From assembly GCA_958346165.1 (NCBI GenBank), contig CATVQO010000047.1, forward strand, positions 1 through 10,118: a stretch of DNA of 10,118 nucleotides, read 5' to 3'. The DNA comes from an uncultured Collinsella sp. GTDB lineage: Bacteria > Actinomycetota > Coriobacteriia > Coriobacteriales > Coriobacteriaceae. The notes beneath the pieces are model-generated. The model did no database searches, had not been told where the DNA came from, and saw only the letters and a program-made list of their open reading frames with translations. Positions 5,744 through 10,118 of this stretch are shown here, piece by piece. The translations under genes were made by a program, and so were the position numbers. The first letter of the stretch is position 1, and the number at the start of each line of letters is the position of its first letter.

Positions 5744-6235
5744 CTATACGCTCGATGCAACAAGTCTACCCAGCTCGCCCATCGGTGCCTGGATGATGAG
5801 CTTTTCACGTTTGTTAAGACGCGCGGCAAGGAACGAGACGGCAACGGCCGTTGCGACCCATAGCAAGTACTCCTTCGATCCGTCATAATAGGTGTACTCT
5901 CCATCCGATATCTGCAGAAACGGAAGTAGGGGAGAGAGCGGTGCCAAGATAAGACGTCCCGCGGCAAGAGGGTACAGAAGCGCGGGCATGCTTGATGAAG
6001 AGGTATAGACACCGTCCTCCCCCGCATTCACAAGCGCATCCGCATAGGATGCTGACAATTCCTGCTCAACACGGGTTATTCCCGACTCGAGGTATTCGAC
6101 CCGTCCGTCGATGCCAGCCGCGCTCCTGAAGACGGGCAGAGCACAAAGAACCATCAACGCAACAACGACAACACAGAGCGACCTGGAGGAGAGAAGCGAC
6201 CTAAAGATCGCCTTCGAGATTTTGAGCATATTCAT
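5744..6235 (-). CDS. N-terminal part of permease P1, ended by an in-frame TAG
   Basis: This is a 163-residue membrane protein fragment: TM at about 19-36, a hydrophilic extracytoplasmic domain at about 37-122, TM at about 123-139, then a short basic cytoplasmic stretch (LNKREKL) and a stop where the next membrane helix should begin. The start at 6235 is chosen because AAGG (6242-6245) is 6 nt upstream; the earlier ATG at 6253 has no ribosome binding site. After TAG the same frame runs on, without any gap, into the downstream permease gene. Aligned with P2 from a shared Q-x-P to the shared KNG motif, both sequences are 41 positions long with no gap, and the TAG falls at the place of a leucine in P2. 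This is thus a nonsense-split gene, first in the operon. Unless the stop is read through, P1 is incomplete or made of two chains. Confidence 0.75.
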   Translation of the reverse strand: MNMLKISKAIFRSLLSSRSLCVVVVALMVLCALPVFRSAAGIDGRVEYLESGITRVEQELSASYADALVNAGEDGVYTSSSSMPALLYPLAAGRLILAPLSPLLPFLQISDGEYTYYDGSKEYLLWVATAVAVSFLAARLNKREKLIIQAPMGELGRLVASSV

Positions 6236-6267
6236 CGCCAACCTTAACCTCATCCAGTCGGAACAGA

Positions 6268-6292
6268 GGGGCCGAACAAAATGCTCGGCCCT
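6268..6292 (-). promoter_or_regulatory. hairpin in the leader of the ABC operon
   Basis: Arms at 6269-6275 and 6285-6291 (GGGCCGA/TCGGCCC), plus one G-T pair, enclose a 9-nt loop. It lies 33 bases upstream of the chosen start of the P1 gene and has no T-run in either direction. It could be an operator or an RNA control element. Confidence 0.45.
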
Positions 6293-6298
6293 TATTAC

Positions 6299-6333
6299 TT
6301 GCCGGCAAAGTCAATTTAACATAAACTGTTAAA
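6299..6333 (+). promoter_or_regulatory. promoter of the DUF2975/HTH pair overlapped by two palindromes (candidate operator)
   Basis: On the plus strand TTGCCG (6299-6304) and TAAACT (6322-6327) are 17 bp apart, each with 4 of 6 consensus bases. The -35 lies in the perfect palindrome TTGCCGGCAA (6299-6308). The -10 lies within TTTAACA-N5-TGTTAAA (6315-6333), which has perfect 7-bp arms. Such overlap is typical of repressor sites. The region is AT-rich and lies between divergent gene sets, so one regulator could control both. The minus-strand promoter for the ABC operon is not clear: TTGACT is present at 6309-6314 but has no well-placed -10. Confidence 0.55.
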
Positions 6334-6370
6334 AAGTAACCTGAGTTTTTTAAATTCTTCGGAGGTTATT

Positions 6371-6883
6371 ATGAGTTCCGACAATCGCACTCCCCGGCTT
6401 CATTCCTTCCGCATCGCATGTGCGATAGCCTCTGCGACCCTTTGCGCCACCGCCATCGCACAAGTGGCGTTCTCCTTAAAGCCAGCAATCGAAATGCTCG
6501 ACAACCCTGTAATTGCAGACTCCCCCGCGTATCCAGCCCTTGCGATCTCGACATTGGTCCCTGCCGTCATCGGTATCGCTACGACCATCCTCAGCGCCGT
6601 TCTCGTGTGGACGATCAAGAGCGCAGACCCCTTCAAGAAAGGGTCTGCGACATGTTTGAAGGTGCTCGGCATTCTCTTCGTTGTTCAAGCTGCCACCAGC
6701 CTCTACGCCGGCTCACTCAAAACCTCCGTTTCGATGTTTGGCGGCGAGGGGGCCGTCGGCGCCCAAGAGATCGCTTCATCATTCGATTGGACCTCTCTGG
6801 TTCTCGGCATCGTCCTGTTCATGCTTTCCCAGCTCTTCTTGTACGCCCGAGAGCTGTACCTCGACTCCGACGAGATTGCGTAA
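6371..6883 (+). CDS. DUF2975 family four-helix membrane protein
   Basis: This is a 170-residue inner-membrane protein with four hydrophobic segments at about 13-36, 55-80, 96-115 and 140-158, and a short acidic C-terminus (ELYLDSDEIA). The layout, the length, the basic loop after the second helix (ADPFKKG) and the C-terminal helix leading into E-L-x-x-D-S-D-E fit the DUF2975 family. Members are nearly always followed by a small XRE-type regulator, as here (the next gene starts 9 nt after this stop). The function of the family is unknown; a membrane sensor that controls the regulator is a common guess. GGAGG (6361-6365) is 5 nt before ATG. It is transcribed away from the ABC operon across a shared control region of about 135 bp. 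Confidence 0.85.
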   Translation: MSSDNRTPRLHSFRIACAIASATLCATAIAQVAFSLKPAIEMLDNPVIADSPAYPALAISTLVPAVIGIATTILSAVLVWTIKSADPFKKGSATCLKVLGILFVVQAATSLYAGSLKTSVSMFGGEGAVGAQEIASSFDWTSLVLGIVLFMLSQLFLYARELYLDSDEIA

Positions 6884-6892
6884 GGAAACGCC

Positions 6893-7144
6893 ATGCCCGT
6901 AATTGTTCGCCTCGACAAGATCATGGCCGAGCGAAAGATTTCCTCGAACGAACTTGCCGAAAGGATTGGAACCACGCCCGTGAACCTGTCCCGTATTAAA
7001 AAAGGGCATATTCGCGGCATTCGCTTCAACACACTCGAGCAGCTATGCCTCGCCCTTCGTTGCCAACCCGGAGACCTTCTCGAAGTCATGAGCGAAGAGG
7101 ATGCCCGAAAGGAGTTCGGACTCGATTGGTCCGCCGAGGATTAG
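6893..7144 (+). CDS. small Cro/C1-type HTH regulator (HTH_26, YozG-like)
   Basis: This is an 83-residue DNA-binding protein. The N-terminal strand MPVIVRLDKIMAERKIS leads into a helix-turn-helix at about 17-36 (ELAERIGTTPVNLSRIKKG). Then come the family hallmarks IRFNTLEQLCLALRCQPGDLLE at 43-64, almost identical in plan to other HTH_26 proteins that accompany DUF2975 membrane proteins. AAGGA (6882-6886) overlaps the TAA of the DUF2975 gene and lies 6 nt before ATG, so the pair is an operon and probably translationally coupled. The palindromes at 6299-6333 are the natural candidates for its binding site (inference). Its TAG stop is in frame with the integrase remnant that follows with no spacer, so the end of this gene may lie at a deletion junction; the last residues, SAED, could be non-original. 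Confidence 0.92.
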   Translation: MPVIVRLDKIMAERKISSNELAERIGTTPVNLSRIKKGHIRGIRFNTLEQLCLALRCQPGDLLEVMSEEDARKEFGLDWSAED

Positions 7145-7870
7145 AGGGCGGTCGTACTCGCCCTGCACACGGGGATGCGAATCGGCGAGGTCTGCGGCCT
7201 TCGGTGGTGCGATGTGGATTTCGAGACGGGCCTGATCTCGATCAGACACTCGGTGGCGTACGCGAAGGGAATGGGTTCGTTCATCAAGGACACCAAGACC
7301 CATGACGCCAGGGGTATCCCCATCGACCCGGTCGGCCTACTCCCCTTCCTGAAGGAGACCCACGAGATCGACTGCGGAAAGCTGCGCTTGCGCGGCCTTA
7401 CCGGGGCGGTCGAGATCGGGGACTGCTACATCCTGTCGGAGCCGGGCGCGACCTTCGCGACGACAAGCTATATCCGCAGGGCGTTCAAGACGTTCTCGGA
7501 GACCAACGGCCTCATGGGCACCAACGACGAGCTGATCACGTTCCACGGCCTTCGCCACACGTTCGCAACGCAGTGGATCCGCCAAGGCGGCGATATCAAG
7601 GCGCTCCAATCGATCCTCGGCCACAAGGACGCCATGGCGACGCTCAACGTCTACGCCGACATCGAGCCCATCTCCAAAATCCATAACATGCTGCGCGCCA
7701 CGCCGTGCCTTTGGCGCGGGCACCTCGGGCCGAGGGTCGATCCGGGTCCCATGTTCCAACAGAGGATCCAGGAGTCCATCGAGACGCTCCAGGCGTTCGG
7801 CTACGGCATCACCGAGCCGGACGACCGAAATATCGCCATACGCGACGTGAAGACGAACAGTTGGCTCTAG
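7145..7870 (+). pseudogene. tyrosine recombinase/integrase remnant (catalytic domain only)
   Basis: The open frame encodes the catalytic half of a phage-type tyrosine integrase. From the ATG at 7175 it has 231 residues; the frame opens 10 codons earlier with RAVVLALHTG. The catalytic set is visible: R2 (TGMRIGEV), Lys in DTKT (about 41-42), H124 and R127 (HGLRH), His in LGHKD (150) and Tyr in NVYAD (160). The N-terminal arm-binding and core-binding domains (about 150-200 residues in the family) are missing, because the frame meets the TAG of the HTH gene directly. No ribosome binding site is seen before 7175. Residues after about 172 resemble no integrase tail I know. It is most likely inactive, a relic of an integrated element whose other genes and att sites are not identifiable here. 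Confidence 0.85.
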
Positions 7871-7926
7871 CTCACCGAGTACGCGGCAGTGCTGGGCCCA
7901 TCCCAACTGAGGTCACGGTGGTCCGA

Positions 7927-7970
7927 TAGGGGCGCCGCCCGCGGCATGCGCCGCGGAGCGGTATCCCCTA
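7927..7970. repeat. long GC-rich interrupted hairpin
   Basis: Nested arms pair across the stretch: TAGGGG (7927-7932) with CCCCTA (7965-7970), CCGC (7935-7938) with GCGG (7958-7961), and the self-complementary CCGCGG (7939-7944) with CCGCGG (7951-7956). There is no T-run. It lies after the integrase remnant and before repeat copy 2, in a stretch (7871-8265) that otherwise holds no gene. It may be an element end or a weak terminator. Confidence 0.5.
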
Positions 7971-8022
7971 CCGAAGGGCGGGGATGCCCTCCGCTTCCAG
8001 TTCGGAATCAGCCGTCGGAGGC

Positions 8023-8085
8023 GTTCGGCTGACTGCGGGAACGGCCTGTCCGCTCAATGTGTTCGGCTGAGATCGGAAATCAACC
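8023..8085 (+). repeat. 63-bp dispersed repeat, copy 2
   Basis: It is the same element and orientation as 811-873, with differences only at three positions (816/8028, 836/8048, 854/8066). Its two internal 10-mers, GTTCGGCTGA at 8023-8032 and 8061-8070, are identical to each other. It too is flanked by hairpins: CCTCCG/CGGAGG (7988-7993 and 8016-8021) on the left and GAGCCG/CGGCTC (8092-8097 and 8111-8116) on the right. TCAGCCG at 8008-8014 can also pair with the first 10-mer. Confidence 0.8.
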
Positions 8086-8196
8086 CAACACGAGCCGGAC
8101 ACGCGCCAGACGGCTCTTCCCCGTACGGCCTTCCCCCTTACGCTCATGTTGCAGGCATGTAACGCCGCAGCGAGCGCGCCTTTTTTGCGCCAGACA

Positions 8197-8219
8197 GGTA
8201 CAATGATGAACACTGTACC
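8197..8219 (+). promoter_or_regulatory. palindrome overlapping a -10-like box upstream of the ACT-domain gene
   Basis: GGTACA (8197-8202) and TGTACC (8214-8219) form perfect 6-bp arms 11 bp apart. TACAAT (8199-8204), a good -10 sequence, overlaps the left arm, but no good -35 is 17 bp upstream. It is a possible operator or promoter for the ACT-domain gene, whose start is 47 bp downstream. Confidence 0.4.
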
Positions 8220-8265
8220 GTAGCGGAGCGCCCCCGCGCGCCGCAACCACGCGAAAGGGTTTCCC

Positions 8266-8553
8266 ATGGCCGAGATCTCGTCCTCCCGCATCGTCATCAC
8301 CGTCCTTGGCAAGAACCGCCCCGGTATCGTCGCCGGCGTCACCCGTGTTCTGGGCGAGGCCAACGTCGACATCCGCGACATCACGCAGTCCATTATCGAG
8401 GACATCTTCACCATGACCATGCTGGCCGATACCGCCGAGTCCAAGCTCGACTTCGCCGAGCTGCAGAAGGCGCTGGCCGAGGCCGGCGAGCTTTCGGGCG
8501 TCAACGTGTCCATCCAGCGCGAGGACGTCTTTAACTTTATGTACCGCCTGTAG
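8266..8553 (+). CDS. single ACT-domain protein (UPF0237-like)
   Basis: This 95-residue protein consists almost entirely of one ACT domain, a small fold that binds amino acids and acts as a regulatory sensor. The ligand loop GKNRPGIVAG is at 15-24, followed by the helix VTRVLGEANVDI and the strand DIFTMTML (46-53). It belongs to the stand-alone ACT proteins sometimes labelled UPF0237 or PF13740; in many Firmicutes and Actinobacteria these lie next to a DUF711 (PFL-like) gene, which is absent here. AAAGGG (8254-8259) lies 6 nt before ATG. The citrate synthase gene follows after 77 bp in the same direction. Its ligand and partner are unknown; a role in amino-acid sensing is inferred only from the fold. 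Confidence 0.92.
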   Translation: MAEISSSRIVITVLGKNRPGIVAGVTRVLGEANVDIRDITQSIIEDIFTMTMLADTAESKLDFAELQKALAEAGELSGVNVSIQREDVFNFMYRL

Positions 8554-8630
8554 CGAACAAGCCGCTCGGGGCAGCTTGACGTCATATCGTCCAAGCGCGC
8601 GGCCCCAAAGCGGACCGGAGAGGAGCGCGC

Positions 8631-10049
8631 ATGGCCTACGACGCCAAGAAAATCTACTACCGCTTCGACGATCACCTGAGCCGCCTGGTTCTGGATTACG
8701 AGGCGAGCCGTCAGATTTCGCCCGAAAGCGAAAACCTCTACCACGGCCTGCCGACCGCCCCGTACGACGAGGGCCTGTTTGTCGAGCACAATGTCAAGCG
8801 CGGCCTGCGCAATGCCGACGGCTCGGGCGTGGTCGCGGGCCTTACCCGCATCTCGGACGTGCACGGCTACAACAAGGTCGACGGCAAAGTCGTGCCCGAC
8901 CAGGGTAAGCTTACGCTGCGCGGCTACAGCATCGAGGACCTGGTCAACAACGCCCAGGCCGAGAATCGCTACGGCTACGAGGAAGTCGCCTATCTGCTTA
9001 TCACGGGTTCGCTGCCCAACAAGGAAGAGCTCGACGGCTTTTGCGAGCGCCTGGGCGCCTTTAGACATCTAAGCGACGAGTACGTTAAAGAGTTCCCTAT
9101 GACCACGGTGTCGTCGAGCATCATGAACGTGCTCCAGCGCGCCGTGCTGCTGCTCTACGCCTTCGATGCCGAACCAGACGTGATCACGCCCGAGCACGAA
9201 ATCGACGTCGCCATTTCCATGCTCGCACGTCTCCCGCGCATTGCCGCCTTCGCACACATGGCCTCGGTCGCCAAGCTTCGCGGCTCCGAGGTTCACGTGC
9301 CGCACCCCACGCCCGGTCTCTCCACCGCCGAGACCATCCTACAGGTCCTGCGCGGCGGCATGGCGTTCACCCGCGATGAGGCGATGCTGCTCGACGTTAT
9401 GCTCATGCTGCATGCCGAGCACGGCGGCGGCAACAACTCCACCTTCGCTTGCCGCGTGCTGTCGTCTTCGGCCACCGACCCGTATTCCGCCTACGCCGCG
9501 GCTATCGGCTCGCTCAAGGGCCCGCGCCACGGCGGTGCCAATGCCAAGGTCGTGTCTATGCACGAGGACATCCGCGCGCATGTTTCCAACTGGGAGGACG
9601 AGGACGAGGTCGCGGCCTACCTGGGCAAGATCCTCGACAAGCAGGCCTTCGACGGCACGGGCCTCATCTACGGCATGGGCCACGCCGTCTATACGCTCAG
9701 CGACCCGCGCGCCGAGGTCTGCCGCCGTTACGCGCGCTCACTGGCAGCCAAGAAGGACTTGGGCGAAGAGTTCGCACTCATCGAGCGCATCGAGCGCCTG
9801 GCACCGCAGGTGATGCGCGACCACGGCATGACCAAGCCTATCTGCGCCAACATCGACCTGTACACAGGCTTTATCTACAAGATGCTCGGCGTGCCCGAGA
9901 CGCTTTTTACGCCGCTTTTCGCCGTCGCCCGCATGGCCGGCTGGTCGGCACACCGCATGGAAGAGCTCTTCTGCGCGCATCGCATCATCCGCCCGGCATA
10001 CCGTCCGGTGATCGAGCCGCTGGAATACAAGCCGCTCGCCGACCGCTAG
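8631..10049 (+). CDS. gltA: citrate synthase (citrate/2-methylcitrate synthase family)
   Basis: It condenses oxaloacetate and acetyl-CoA to citrate and CoA, the entry step to the oxidative TCA branch and so to 2-oxoglutarate and glutamate in anaerobes with an incomplete cycle. The 472-residue chain carries the catalytic triad: H264 in LHAEHGGGNNST, H300 in KGPRHGGAN and D409 in ANIDLYTG, with GMGHAVY at 348-354 and DPR after it for substrate binding. The length exceeds E. coli citrate synthase (about 427) because of an N-terminal segment of about 60 residues before LTRISDVHGY; similar long forms occur in Clostridia and Coriobacteria. AGGAG (8621-8625) is 5 nt before ATG. There is no terminator between it and the ACT gene, so the two may be co-transcribed, and a strong terminator follows. 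A methylcitrate synthase role cannot be excluded from sequence alone; the gene symbol follows the family. Confidence 0.95.
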   Translation: MAYDAKKIYYRFDDHLSRLVLDYEASRQISPESENLYHGLPTAPYDEGLFVEHNVKRGLRNADGSGVVAGLTRISDVHGYNKVDGKVVPDQGKLTLRGYSIEDLVNNAQAENRYGYEEVAYLLITGSLPNKEELDGFCERLGAFRHLSDEYVKEFPMTTVSSSIMNVLQRAVLLLYAFDAEPDVITPEHEIDVAISMLARLPRIAAFAHMASVAKLRGSEVHVPHPTPGLSTAETILQVLRGGMAFTRDEAMLLDVMLMLHAEHGGGNNSTFACRVLSSSATDPYSAYAAAIGSLKGPRHGGANAKVVSMHEDIRAHVSNWEDEDEVAAYLGKILDKQAFDGTGLIYGMGHAVYTLSDPRAEVCRRYARSLAAKKDLGEEFALIERIERLAPQVMRDHGMTKPICANIDLYTGFIYKMLGVPETLFTPLFAVARMAGWSAHRMEELFCAHRIIRPAYRPVIEPLEYKPLADR

Positions 10050-10072
10050 GACGCGGACCGTTATAGAACCCG

Positions 10073-10111
10073 AGCGTGGCCAGGGCATCACCGCCCTCGG
10101 CCACGCTTTTT
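10073..10111 (+). terminator. rho-independent terminator after citrate synthase
   Basis: Perfect 9-bp outer arms (10073-10081 and 10099-10107) and 5-bp inner arms (10082-10086 and 10093-10097) are separated by one bulged base, with a 6-nt loop, and TTTTT ends at 10111. It starts 24 bp after the stop codon. Confidence 0.93.
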
Positions 10112-10118
10112 ATGCCAG

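Noticed and set aside
5744..7144. Idea that TAG is recoded as an amino acid, since two in-frame TAG codons separate related or adjoining sequences here
   Set aside because: ATPase A, the ACT-domain protein and citrate synthase all end normally at TAG in this window, so general TAG reassignment is unlikely; local readthrough remains possible but unsupported.
8576..8604. Promoter before citrate synthase starting with TTGACG
   Set aside because: The -35 is good but the sequence 17 bp downstream is GC-rich with no -10; co-transcription with the ACT gene is more likely.
7968..9068. Long minus-strand reading frame of 366 codons opposite the ACT and citrate synthase genes
   Set aside because: It overlaps two well-supported plus-strand genes, shows no domain or membrane pattern, and is the expected mirror frame of GC-rich coding DNA.

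Overview
The window looks like chromosomal DNA of a GC-rich gut actinobacterium, most likely Collinsella or a close Coriobacteriia relative. This is inferred from the citrate synthase type, the small ACT-domain protein, the L31 with a long Ala/Lys tail and the overall codon style; there is no rRNA or tRNA in the window to settle it. Housekeeping genes sit at both ends (rpmE at the left; the ACT-domain protein and citrate synthase at the right). Between them lies an accessory block of about 7 kb.

Left edge (1-900): a run of short perfect hairpins, then rpmE on the minus strand with its own terminator, a two-hairpin 5' leader and a recognisable promoter. Upstream of the rpmE promoter is one copy of a 63-bp repeat flanked by hairpins. 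A second copy lies at 8023-8085, so the two copies bracket the accessory block.

Middle (900-6250, all minus strand): an ABC export locus. In transcription order it encodes permease domain P1, permease domain P2, ATPase A, then a single-chain permease P3-ATPase B fusion, then a small secreted tyrosine-rich protein, then a strong terminator. The three permease domains are paralogous, and so are the two ATPases. P1 and P2 belong to one reading frame, but an in-frame TAG cuts it inside P1. The small secreted protein is translationally coupled to the fused transporter. It is the best candidate for an undescribed product: an exported peptide, or the target or partner of the transporter. No family was recognised for it.

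Right-middle (6250-7870): a divergent DUF2975 membrane protein and its usual HTH_26/XRE-type regulator. The control region between these genes and the ABC locus carries two palindromes that overlap a plausible promoter. Directly after the regulator's TAG stop, in the same frame, is the catalytic half of a tyrosine recombinase without its N-terminal half. This marks a deletion junction and past mobility.

Right edge (7870-10118): a hairpin-rich stretch without genes, the second repeat copy, an ACT-domain protein, citrate synthase and a strong terminator.

Inferred working model: the DUF2975/HTH pair controls or senses the state of the ABC locus. The transporter moves or gives protection from a hydrophobic or peptide compound. 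The Tyr-rich secreted protein acts outside the membrane. The nonsense codon in P1 suggests the first transporter half is decaying in this strain, or that it works as two polypeptides.
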